From NCBI GenBank assembly GCA_937923125.1, contig CALALK010000116.1, forward strand, positions 1 through 11,817: DNA of 11,817 nucleotides, read 5' to 3'. Positions within the stretch are counted from its first letter, which is position 1. Each line of letters opens with the position of its first letter. Of the stretch, positions 1-6,536 are shown piece by piece. Source of the DNA: an uncultured Carnobacterium sp. (GTDB lineage Bacteria; Bacillota; Bacilli; Lactobacillales; Aerococcaceae). Below the pieces are notes generated by a model. The model had not been told where the DNA came from. It did no database searches and saw nothing but the letters and a program-made list of their open reading frames with translations. Both the position numbers and the translations under genes were made by a program.

Positions 1-815
1 GGTACCAACACAAGCATCAATCGAATCAATAGCCATGAGATTTTATTCATTTCTTTCTCAAAACTAGTTTGTTCTTCAAATGTATTCAATGTTTTTTCGA
101 TACGTCCAATCATCGTATCGTTACCTGTTACTAAAATAACGGCTAAGGCACTACCGCTGACCACGTTTGAGCCCATAAATACAAAGCGTTCGCTCTCAAG
201 TGCTTGTTTTTTCTTTTCATCTTCATCTGGAACCCAGATTGATTTTTTCTCAATGGATTCACTTTCACCAGTCAAGCTGGATTGTTGAATAAAGAAGTCA
301 CGTGTTTCTAATAATAATGCGTCTGCTGGCAACATGTCTCCAGCACTTAATTTAATAATATCTCCAACAACAAGATCTTCAATTGGAACTTCCATCTGCT
401 CGCCGCCTCGAATAACCGTTGCTGTATTGACAATTAAATTCGATAAGTTACTTGCTGCTTCGTCACTCTTCATTTCTTGAACAAAACGAATGGCTCCTGA
501 CACAATCACAAGTACCACAATAATGATGGAAGTCGTTGGGTCGGCTTCACCAGGTTTTGCTAGAATCACATTCGTGAATAATGAGACAACCGCAATGACT
601 AATAAGATAACCGTAAATGGATTGATAATCGATTCGTAAATCTTTTTCCAAATTGGATCTTCTTTAGCCTTTGTAATTTTGTTTTCTCCATAGGTTTCAC
701 GAAGAGTTTCTACTTGTTCTTCATTTAATCCTTTTACAGATGTTCCTAATGCTTCTAGAACCTCTGCCATTGGATTCATCAATGCTAAATCGATTCTTTC
801 TTTTGCTGTTTTCAT
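1..815 (-). CDS. mgtA: Magnesium-translocating P-type ATPase MgtA, N-terminal part (runs off left edge)
   Basis: The N-terminal 271 codons of a P-type cation ATPase are visible; the gene continues beyond position 1. In order one sees a cytoplasmic N-terminal segment (about 1-60), a first hairpin of membrane helices (about 62-82 and 94-112), and the actuator domain with the conserved TGES loop at residues 182-185, preceded by the GDIIKLSAGDMLPAD stretch. A third helix starts near residue 258. The phosphorylation motif DKTGT lies outside the window. The family imports magnesium across the plasma membrane using ATP. Assignment to the Mg subclass, rather than a Ca-ATPase, rests on sequence style and on the M-box riboswitch in its leader. 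The start at 815 has a strong site (AGAGGTG, 822-828) six bases upstream. A short ORF ends only 16 bases before it, which suggests translational coupling. It is expected to be expressed when magnesium is low. Confidence 0.9.
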   Translation of the reverse strand, partial: MKTAKERIDLALMNPMAEVLEALGTSVKGLNEEQVETLRETYGENKITKAKEDPIWKKIYESIINPFTVILLVIAVVSLFTNVILAKPGEADPTTSIIIVVLVIVSGAIRFVQEMKSDEAASNLSNLIVNTATVIRGGEQMEVPIEDLVVGDIIKLSAGDMLPADALLLETRDFFIQQSSLTGESESIEKKSIWVPDEDEKKKQALESERFVFMGSNVVSGSALAVILVTGNDTMIGRIEKTLNTFEEQTSFEKEMNKISWLLIRLMLVLV

Positions 816-831
816 AGACTTCACCTCTTTT

Positions 832-915
832 TTAGATTAGGCGAAGTTCCGGGTGATCATCGCACTCTTCCCTTCGCTCATTGATTTGTTTCGTTTGACT
901 CTCCGGTTCAGGCAT
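832..915 (-). CDS. 27-residue leader ORF in front of mgtA
   Basis: ATG at 915, stop TAA at 834-832, product of 27 residues beginning MPEPESQTKQ and ending ELRLI. The ribosome binding site is strong (AGAGGTGATC, five bases from the G-rich core to the ATG), as good as that of mgtA. The ORF lies after the riboswitch terminator and stops 16 bases before the mgtA start, so it is co-transcribed only when the terminator is read through. The product is hydrophilic and acidic, with Glu/Pro alternation at the start and an REECDDHPE cluster at 16-23. It has no membrane segment or signal peptide. I do not recognise a family. By analogy with the enteric MgtL leader peptide (also Pro/acidic at its start), it may be a regulatory leader peptide rather than a functional protein. 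That is inference; translation itself is supported only by the site and spacing. Confidence 0.55.
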   Translation of the reverse strand: MPEPESQTKQINERREECDDHPELRLI

Positions 916-949
916 ATGATCACCTCTTTCTAAAAATTTTGGGCAAATG

Positions 950-986
950 AAAAAACATCTTGTCGAAGCTTAAACGCGACAAGATG
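950..986 (-). terminator. Riboswitch expression-platform terminator of the mgtA leader
   Basis: On the minus strand a perfect 10-bp stem (CATCTTGTCG with CGACAAGATG) closes an 11-base loop and is followed by six T. It lies about 30 bases after the M-box and before the leader ORF, as expected for a transcription-attenuating platform. The whole loop (966-976) is complementary to the aptamer's 3' end (1015-1025), with one G-U pair, offering a competing pairing. Confidence 0.9.
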
Positions 987-1009
987 CTTACCAAATAAAC
1001 AATTCTCAT

Positions 1010-1157
1010 TTTTTCGTTCAAGCTTTAACATCATGGAGCGATGAAATGACATTAGTCTCCGCCTTCACGACAGCGACTGCTAACCAACGAATAGTGTCTC
1101 CACTATTTTGCGGTAGTCATCCGTATCTCCATGGTAGTCTCACCTACCGATTTACTA
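1010..1157 (-). promoter_or_regulatory. M-box (ykoK leader) magnesium riboswitch aptamer
   Basis: The minus strand carries the hallmark M-box segments in order: TAGGTGAG (1146-1139), ATGGAGATACGG (1132-1121) and, near the 3' end, GTTAAAGCTT (1030-1021). CATGGAG near the 5' side can pair with CTCCATG at 1038-1032. There is an internal AATAGTG/CACTATT hairpin (1090-1107). In known members (B. subtilis ykoK/mgtE) several magnesium ions compact the RNA and favour termination of transcription. Here the aptamer sits between a sigma-A promoter and a terminator upstream of mgtA, consistent with shut-off at high magnesium. The match was made from memory of the consensus; a covariance-model search would settle the boundaries. 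Confidence 0.85.
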
Positions 1158-1162
1158 TCTTC

Positions 1163-1191
1163 AAAATACCATTAAAAAATCTCCTTGTCAA
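1163..1191 (-). promoter_or_regulatory. Sigma-A promoter of the mgtA riboswitch transcript
   Basis: On the minus strand a perfect -35 TTGACA (1191-1186), a 17-base spacer and -10 TATTTT (1168-1163) are present. The predicted transcript start near 1156 falls just before the M-box, giving a leader of about 340 bases before mgtA. Confidence 0.85.
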
Positions 1192-1213
1192 AGGAACAGC
1201 TACTAAAAAATGA

Positions 1214-1242
1214 TACATATTTATCTTTATTAGTAGTATAAT
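1214..1242 (+). promoter_or_regulatory. Promoter of the Thr-rich lipoprotein gene
   Basis: A consensus -10 TATAAT lies at 1237-1242. At 17-base spacing the -35 position holds only TACATA (1214-1219), a poor match. A 7-bp inverted repeat, CTACTAA (1200-1206) and TTAGTAG (1230-1236), brackets the -35 region and abuts the -10, so an operator is possible. The divergent mgtA promoter begins only about 20 bases upstream. Confidence 0.6.
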
Positions 1243-1265
1243 AGAATTGAAAAGGAGGAATTTCT

Positions 1266-1907
1266 ATGAAAAAATCTATAGCAATGATTCTAGTCGCACT
1301 TACTTTAGGTGGCTGTTCATTCTTCCAAAAGAAACAAGAGACAACGACAACTCAAGCTCCTACAACTACTACTCAAAGTACTACAACGACAAAACAAACA
1401 ACGACGAGTACAACAGAAGCTCCAACGACAATTGTTACAACGACTGCTGAGCAACAAAAAGTAACAGCTCCAGTTCCAAAGACAGTTTCCACTGAAAAAG
1501 TGGCGGTTCCAGCAGAAGCTCCTGCTCCATCTTCTATGGATATCCAAGCGATAAAACAAGGAGATTTCCGAAGCGTAGCAGGAACATGGAGAAACTCTGC
1601 AGGATGGGAATTCCATATCGATAAAGATGGAAACATTACTTCTGGAGGTAGAAAATTCAAGGTCGGTATTACCGAACAACAATACCAAGAAGGTCTCCTT
1701 AACTGGATTATGGTTCCAGAAGGGAATGAAAATACATTTGTGGGTGGCGCAGTCTTCTCCTTCATTCCTAAAAATGTAGAACTCACTTATGGCGTCATGT
1801 CTGGTGACAAAGACCAATCTGACATCTCTAAAGACCGTATTTATGGTGCTCAAACCGTAACAGATGGTAAAACAATTAAAGCAATGATGTATTATAAAGT
1901 GGATTAA
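1266..1907 (+). CDS. Thr-rich surface lipoprotein with DUF6287-like domain
   Basis: 213 residues. A lipoprotein signal peptide (KK at 2-3, hydrophobic 5-16, lipobox LGGC with Cys17) is followed by a low-complexity linker of Thr, Gln, Ala and Pro (about 25-90) that resembles a wall-spanning stalk. The C-terminal part (about 91-213) begins with MDIQAIKQGDFRSVAGTWRN and a nearby HIDKDGNI stretch. I recognise this as the DUF6287 signature found in streptococcal and related lipoproteins. The function of that domain is not known to me. The start at 1266 has an excellent site (AAAGGAGG, seven bases upstream). The gene is monocistronic: own promoter, and a terminator 10 bases after the stop. It should be anchored to the outer face of the membrane by a diacylglyceryl-Cys. 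The adjacent mgtA does not by itself imply a role in magnesium. Confidence 0.85.
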   Translation: MKKSIAMILVALTLGGCSFFQKKQETTTTQAPTTTTQSTTTTKQTTTSTTEAPTTIVTTTAEQQKVTAPVPKTVSTEKVAVPAEAPAPSSMDIQAIKQGDFRSVAGTWRNSAGWEFHIDKDGNITSGGRKFKVGITEQQYQEGLLNWIMVPEGNENTFVGGAVFSFIPKNVELTYGVMSGDKDQSDISKDRIYGAQTVTDGKTIKAMMYYKVD

Positions 1908-1916
1908 TCGATTTAG

Positions 1917-1950
1917 CACTGTATTCAACGAATGGATGCAGTGTTTTTTT
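1917..1950 (+). terminator. Terminator of the lipoprotein gene
   Basis: A 10-bp stem with two G-U pairs (CACTGTATTC, 1917-1926, with GGATGCAGTG, 1934-1943) and a 7-base loop is followed by seven T (1944-1950). It starts 10 bases after the stop codon. Confidence 0.88.
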
Positions 1951-1960
1951 GAACATAGAG

Positions 1961-1995
1961 AAACGGATACCTCCTATTGGAAGTATCCGTTTTTT
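1961..1995. terminator. Probable bidirectional terminator between the lipoprotein gene and the GH31 operon
   Basis: The stem AACGGATAC (1962-1970) with GTATCCGTT (1983-1991) extends past one C-A mismatch by three more pairs around a TATT loop. Six T (1990-1995) follow on the plus strand. On the minus strand it begins immediately after the GH31 stop codon but has only a short T run (TTT then CTC), so in that direction it may be less efficient. Confidence 0.7.
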
Positions 1996-1996
1996 G

Positions 1997-4210
1997 TTAT
2001 GGTTCACTTATAAATAAGATTTCTAGCAATCGTCCTCTTAATTCATCGTCTTCATGATGTAAGATATTCATGATTTCATTCGCATTTTTAGCACCCACTA
2101 ATCGACGATATAAGTAATCTTTCGTTACGTATGGAAGGTTCGCATTCTTAAGTACTTGGAAGAACGCTTCGTTTCGATTGACCGTTTGTTTCTCACCCAC
2201 TGCAAACTCAACCGTCGCATTTTTATTTTCCAATTCAACGACAGCTGCATGGCTTCCTTGAACATGAACACGGTGAATTCGGTTTTCTGGAAGGATGTCC
2301 GTTTCCCCTTCGACAGATAACTGAATGGCTCCTAACTTCCAATCAACAGATAATGTCGTTACACAACGAGCTCCATCTAAGTCTTCCACCATATCAAATG
2401 AATGATGAGTTCCCGGGAATACATACCAATCGATCACTTCAGGTAAATCTGCCCCCATCTTCACACCAGAACCATCTAGCGGAACAATCGCTCCTTCTTT
2501 AGCAAATACAGGAATCGATTCGATATCTCGATAAATATCAAGCACTACTTCTCCTGCATACTCTCTTCCAGTGAAGAAGTCGTACCATTTTCCTTCAGGG
2601 AACCATACTTGAACTTTAGCCGTTTGGTAATCCTTGTTCATCGGTTCTGTGATTGGAGCGACCATTAACTCGCTACCGAAGAAGTATTGATTTGGCACAT
2701 GGTAACTTTCTTCATTTTCTGGATAGAAATAATACATCGGACTCACAAGAGGTGCTCCCTCTTCGTGCGTTGCTACATTCATCGTGTAAAGATATGGAAG
2801 CAATTGGTGTCTTAGACGTAAATAATGCTTCATAATTTCTGCTGTATTCTTCGTAAAGAACCATGGCTCCTTACTGTTAAATGGACTTCGCGAACTATGA
2901 AGTCGTGTAATTGGACTAAATACGCCATATTGTAACCAGCGAATTTGTAATTCTTCATCATAATAACCGCGCATATGTCCACCAATATCATGACTCCACC
3001 AGCTATAGCCAATATTAGAAGCTGTCGATGTGAAATAAGGTTGGAATTGAAGGGACTCCCAAGTCACAATGGTGTCTCCAGAAAATCCAACTGGATAACG
3101 GTGGCTTCCAGGTCCTGCATAACGAGACAAGATTAATCCGCCATCTTCTCTCTTACAATTATCGACAAAATGATAGTGGTTCAATAGCCACAATGGATCT
3201 TGTACCCCTTGCGTTCCTTGTTGCCAATCAATCCACCAGAAATCAACGCCTTGTTCTTCTAATGGATAATGCACATCTTTAAAGTAAGATTCTCTAAAGC
3301 GTGGATCTGCAATATCAAAAATCGCAGGTTCTTCGCTTGCTGCATCTAATCTTAGACGTTTGGCTACTGCTGGGTACGCATCTTCATACGCTCGAATACC
3401 ATCGGCTGGATGGACATTCAGAGATAGTTTTAATTTCTTATCATGCAGTTTCTTCAATAATTTTTCTGGTTCTGGAATGAGTTCTCGGTTCCAAGAATAG
3501 CCTGTCCACCCACTACCAAAGCGTTCTGGAATCTTCGTGATATGCCAATCCATATCTACCACGCCCACCGCAAGTGGTACTTGCTCATCTTCGAAACGTT
3601 CAACAAGATTTAAATACTCATCAGCAGTATAAGGCCAATAACGGCTCCACCAGTTTCCTAAGGCATAACGTGGTAATAATGGAGTTGCGCCTGTTAGATG
3701 ATAGAAGTCTCTTATGGCCCCTCTATAGTCATGGCCGTAAGCAAAGAAGTAAAGATCCACTTCACTTTCTTTTTTAATAAAGCCTTCTTTTTCGTCACTG
3801 ATAAATCCATTCGAATCATCTAAAACGGCATAACCACTCTTACTAATAATCCCGTCTTCGAGTTCTGTTTCCCCGTCCACTTGGTCAAGGGTACGAGTCG
3901 TTCCTTTTAAGGTTTCGATTGGTTCACCAAAGTACCATCGGCTTCCGTAAATAGCGAATTGACCTTTTAATTCAATAAATAGATTTTGATTATTGAATTC
4001 GCCTTTGTTATAACGCAAACGGAAGAACTTCGTATTAATATCTAATAGCTCTGGTGTTTCTGTTGCTTCTAACTCTACTTCACCAAAGTCTCTGTTTTGG
4101 ATTAATTGCGTCTGTCTATCTTCGAACTGACCATTTTTTGAATATTCTAAACGAATGAGTTTATCCGTTAGAACGCTGATACGATAAAAATCTCCTTTAA
4201 AAATTTTCAT
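1997..4210 (-). CDS. Glycoside hydrolase family 31 (alpha-glycosidase), cytoplasmic
   Basis: About 737 residues from the start at 4210. GH31 enzymes are retaining hydrolases that release alpha-linked sugars from non-reducing ends. An N-terminal beta-sandwich (about 1-175) precedes the TIM barrel. It carries the nucleophile motif WWIDW (Asp333 counting from an upstream ATG at 4225; subtract five for this start), the acid/base in FSGDT (Asp384, same count), and the conserved NWWSRY, NVHPADG and SHDIGGH segments. C-terminal beta domains follow. There is no signal peptide, so it acts inside the cell on imported sugar. Start choice: the ATG at 4225 overlaps the ribosome site GGAGGT, whereas the ATG at 4210 lies seven bases after it. 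The 5' end overlaps the upstream DUF624 gene by 14 bases, indicating translational coupling. Substrate is unresolved: alpha-glucoside, alpha-xyloside and alpha-N-acetylgalactosaminide activities all exist in GH31. It is the only enzyme in the operon. Confidence 0.92.
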   Translation of the reverse strand: MKIFKGDFYRISVLTDKLIRLEYSKNGQFEDRQTQLIQNRDFGEVELEATETPELLDINTKFFRLRYNKGEFNNQNLFIELKGQFAIYGSRWYFGEPIETLKGTTRTLDQVDGETELEDGIISKSGYAVLDDSNGFISDEKEGFIKKESEVDLYFFAYGHDYRGAIRDFYHLTGATPLLPRYALGNWWSRYWPYTADEYLNLVERFEDEQVPLAVGVVDMDWHITKIPERFGSGWTGYSWNRELIPEPEKLLKKLHDKKLKLSLNVHPADGIRAYEDAYPAVAKRLRLDAASEEPAIFDIADPRFRESYFKDVHYPLEEQGVDFWWIDWQQGTQGVQDPLWLLNHYHFVDNCKREDGGLILSRYAGPGSHRYPVGFSGDTIVTWESLQFQPYFTSTASNIGYSWWSHDIGGHMRGYYDEELQIRWLQYGVFSPITRLHSSRSPFNSKEPWFFTKNTAEIMKHYLRLRHQLLPYLYTMNVATHEEGAPLVSPMYYFYPENEESYHVPNQYFFGSELMVAPITEPMNKDYQTAKVQVWFPEGKWYDFFTGREYAGEVVLDIYRDIESIPVFAKEGAIVPLDGSGVKMGADLPEVIDWYVFPGTHHSFDMVEDLDGARCVTTLSVDWKLGAIQLSVEGETDILPENRIHRVHVQGSHAAVVELENKNATVEFAVGEKQTVNRNEAFFQVLKNANLPYVTKDYLYRRLVGAKNANEIMNILHHEDDELRGRLLEILFISEP

Positions 4211-4859
4211 CTTGCGTACCTCCATTGCTTAATTTATATGCCTTCTCAAACATTTTACTCGTTACTTTTACATTTAACAATGCCCAGAGCGCAAAGCCAC
4301 CAAAAGTGAAAACGTAAATCGCCGTCAATAATCTCTCTGGCGTATTCACACTCATGAACACTACTGCGCAGTTAAATAGAATCAATAGAATTGCACGTAA
4401 CGGATCTAAAATACAAACGAAAAAGCTATTGATAACACTGGCTTTTAAACTATTTTCAAATAATCCAACATACGGTAAAAGGATAACAACTCCCAGTATC
4501 GCAAGCATTCCAAATGGCGCAAGAAGTAACAATCCATATCCATTCAAAAAGTTTGTATTCGAAAAAATACTGTAGTTCAAAAATAATAGAACCGAAAGCA
4601 CCACAAGAGCAGCCCAAATGACAGTGGCTTGCTTAAAGTTGGATTTAAAAATACGAAAATAATGATAGACAACATCGCTATCATCGCCCTTTAAAATCCG
4701 ATGCAACATCGTATTGAGAGCAGTCACAGAAGCCCCCATTGTCACAAGAGGAATGCTCGTAATGATAAATAATGTATTTAATAGAATCACGTTGGTGATG
4801 AGCGTTAGTCCTCTAACAAGTGGCCCATCAATTCGAAATAGTTTTTGCAATGAAATCAC
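4197..4859 (-). CDS. DUF624 / YesL family membrane protein
   Basis: 220 residues from a GTG start. Five or so hydrophobic segments (about 18-40, 79-98, 107-131, 145-170, 176-196) and an N-terminal KLFRIDGPLVRG stretch match the YesL/DUF624 family. These proteins recur in operons with LplABC-type sugar importers and YesM/YesN two-component systems. Their molecular role is not established; a part in transport or sensing is a guess from context. No ATG is available. The GTG at 4859 has AGGT too close to it. A TTG at 4850 has GGTGAT at better spacing and gives MQKLFRIDGP, closer to the usual family N-terminus, so 4850 may be the true start. The gene follows an internal terminator after the binding-protein gene, so it is probably expressed at a lower level than the transporter. 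Its last 14 bases overlap the GH31 gene. Confidence 0.85.
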   Translation of the reverse strand: MISLQKLFRIDGPLVRGLTLITNVILLNTLFIITSIPLVTMGASVTALNTMLHRILKGDDSDVVYHYFRIFKSNFKQATVIWAALVVLSVLLFLNYSIFSNTNFLNGYGLLLLAPFGMLAILGVVILLPYVGLFENSLKASVINSFFVCILDPLRAILLILFNCAVVFMSVNTPERLLTAIYVFTFGGFALWALLNVKVTSKMFEKAYKLSNGGTQDENF

Positions 4860-4873
4860 CGTACCTATATGAG

Positions 4874-4912
4874 AAAAAGGAAGCGAGAAAGATTTTTCTT
4901 CATCTCGCTCCC
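4874..4912 (-). terminator. Internal operon terminator after the binding-protein gene
   Basis: On the minus strand GGGAGCGAGA (4912-4903) pairs with TCTCGCTTCC (4888-4879), a 10-bp stem with one G-U, followed by five T (4878-4874) then CTC. It lies between the binding-protein and DUF624 genes with no obvious promoter after it. Partial read-through would therefore give much transporter and little DUF624/GH31. Confidence 0.8.
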
Positions 4913-4963
4913 TCTACTCATTGTATTTTAAACGTTTCAGTTAGGGTATTTGTTAAAATGTGA

Positions 4964-6526
4964 TTATTTAACTTCTTTTTGATAACGGTCATATGCGTCT
5001 TGTTGAATCTTGATGAATTCATCCAATCCCATATTTTTAAGATTTGCTAAGTAAGAATCCCATTCTTCTTCAATTCCGCCATCAACTACCCATTTAGAAG
5101 CTTGTTGTTTAACGTAAGAATTAATACTTACGTATAGAGAAGCTAATTTGTTAAGTTCTTCTTGAGAATAGATTACATTAGGGTAAGCTGGTAAAGCAAA
5201 TTGTTTTAATTCTTGGTCCATCTTCAATTTCAAACCATCACCTTGAGTTTGGTCAATTTCTACGCGGCTGTTGATGTTATCGCTCACGTATTTAGGTCCG
5301 AAGTCACGTAGAGAGTGAATCCAAGCATATTCATCGGCAGATTTACCGTCTTTTGGAGGTAATACTTTATATTTGTCGCCATCTTTTTCTGTAGCAATTC
5401 CAAATGAACCATAGAAGTTTTGGATACTTGCATCGTCAGTATAGAATTTGTCGAACCATTGTAATAATTTAGCAGGGTTCTTCGCTTTTGTAGTGATTAA
5501 TAATTCATTACGTCCATAGTTGTAGTGGTCTGGGTCAGAAGCAACATAGCCTTTTCCGTCAGGACCTTTTAATGCTGGTAAAGGAACATATTCGCTAGCA
5601 TGTAATCCAAATGTAGCATCGGCAGTCCAACCACTTGAAACACCTACTCTAGATACTGATTTGTCCATACGTTTTGCAGCACTCATTGATGAATCTTCAG
5701 TGTAAAGTTCAGGATCAATTAAGCCTTTCTTGTATGCGTCATGCATTGCTGCAATCCCTTGTTTGTAGCTTTCTTCTGTACGAAGATATACAGGTTTACC
5801 ATCTTTAACAGACATTTCATAAGTGTTATCTGCACCTAAACGGTTGTTAAATGGAAGGATGTAAGAGAATGTTGGGTCAAAGTTACCTGATCCAAATGGA
5901 ATTTCGTCTGTTGCATCCCCGTTTCCGTTTGCGTCTTTATCTTTGAATTCTTGTAGTACTTTTACTAATTCTTCATAAGTTTGAGGTACTTTCAATCCTA
6001 GATTATCGAGCCATTTTTTATTGATGAATAATTGGTTCCCTACTGTTGGACGCATTGGTAATTTCTTAGGAAGACTGTAAATGTGTCCGTCAGGAGATGT
6101 AATCATCGCTTTTAATTTTGGTTCTTGTTCCATTGCCTTTGTAAGGTTTGGCATGTTTTCTTTAATTAAATCTTCTAGAGGAATAAATAAAGATTGGTTT
6201 TGCGCAATTTCAGCGTCGTTAAATGCGTTTGATCCTAAGAAGGCATCTGGTAGGTCTCCGCTGGCAATTAATACAGATTTTTTGTCTGTCCAGTCTGAAG
6301 CCACTAAAGTATCCCAGCTAATTTCAATGCCTGCTTCTTTGGCAGAATCATCGATAAATCCTTTATGGTACTCTTCACCCCAGTCCGACCATCGAACCGT
6401 TGTGATTTTGAAATTTGTTTGATCTGACTTTTCGTCACTTGACTTAGTTGTTGAATTTGAGCAAGCTGCTAGTCCAGTAAGTGTAGCTGCTGCCAAAAAC
6501 AAATATTTCATTTTGTTGATTTTCAT
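4964..6526 (-). CDS. ABC transporter solute-binding lipoprotein (LplA/YtcQ-like, family 1)
   Basis: 520 residues. A lipoprotein signal peptide (KINKMK, hydrophobic 8-20, lipobox LAAC with Cys22) is followed by a Ser/Thr/Asp-rich linker. The mature domain has features of the LplA-type carbohydrate-binding group: VRWSDWGEEYHKGF near 44-57, SGDLPDAF at 89-96, LPKKLPMRPTVGNQLFINKKWLDNLGLKVPQTYEEL at about 152-187, and an acidic calcium-loop-like segment DANGNGDATDE at 198-208. Tethered outside the membrane, it would capture an oligosaccharide and pass it to the two permeases upstream in the operon. The start at 6526 has AGGAGAG six bases before it, and that site overlaps the stop of the preceding permease gene (10-base gap). 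The known pneumococcal NgtS N-glycan-binding protein belongs to this general type, but the substrate cannot be read from sequence here. Confidence 0.93.
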   Translation of the reverse strand: MKINKMKYLFLAAATLTGLAACSNSTTKSSDEKSDQTNFKITTVRWSDWGEEYHKGFIDDSAKEAGIEISWDTLVASDWTDKKSVLIASGDLPDAFLGSNAFNDAEIAQNQSLFIPLEDLIKENMPNLTKAMEQEPKLKAMITSPDGHIYSLPKKLPMRPTVGNQLFINKKWLDNLGLKVPQTYEELVKVLQEFKDKDANGNGDATDEIPFGSGNFDPTFSYILPFNNRLGADNTYEMSVKDGKPVYLRTEESYKQGIAAMHDAYKKGLIDPELYTEDSSMSAAKRMDKSVSRVGVSSGWTADATFGLHASEYVPLPALKGPDGKGYVASDPDHYNYGRNELLITTKAKNPAKLLQWFDKFYTDDASIQNFYGSFGIATEKDGDKYKVLPPKDGKSADEYAWIHSLRDFGPKYVSDNINSRVEIDQTQGDGLKLKMDQELKQFALPAYPNVIYSQEELNKLASLYVSINSYVKQQASKWVVDGGIEEEWDSYLANLKNMGLDEFIKIQQDAYDRYQKEVK

Positions 6527-6536
6527 AATATCTCTC

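Noticed and set aside
1247..1450. 67-codon plus-strand frame rich in Asn and Tyr
   Set aside because: It is the shifted reading of the Thr-codon repeats of the lipoprotein gene; it has no ribosome site of its own.
1382..1450. Thr-codon tandem repeat as a possible phase-variation tract
   Set aside because: The codons are mixed synonymous forms with no long pure repeat unit, so slippage-driven switching is unlikely.
1317..1928. Long minus-strand open frames (203 and 137 codons) opposite the lipoprotein gene
   Set aside because: They are produced by the repetitive ACA/ACG/ACT codons read backwards, giving Cys/Ser- or Val-rich low-complexity products, and they cross the lipoprotein terminator.
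2653..3777. Several open frames of 60-67 codons across the GH31 gene on both strands
   Set aside because: They lie antisense or out of frame within a clearly coding, conserved enzyme and have no credible ribosome sites.
6081..6422. 113-codon plus-strand frame opposite the binding-protein gene
   Set aside because: It is antisense to a well-supported lipoprotein; no promoter or ribosome site is evident.
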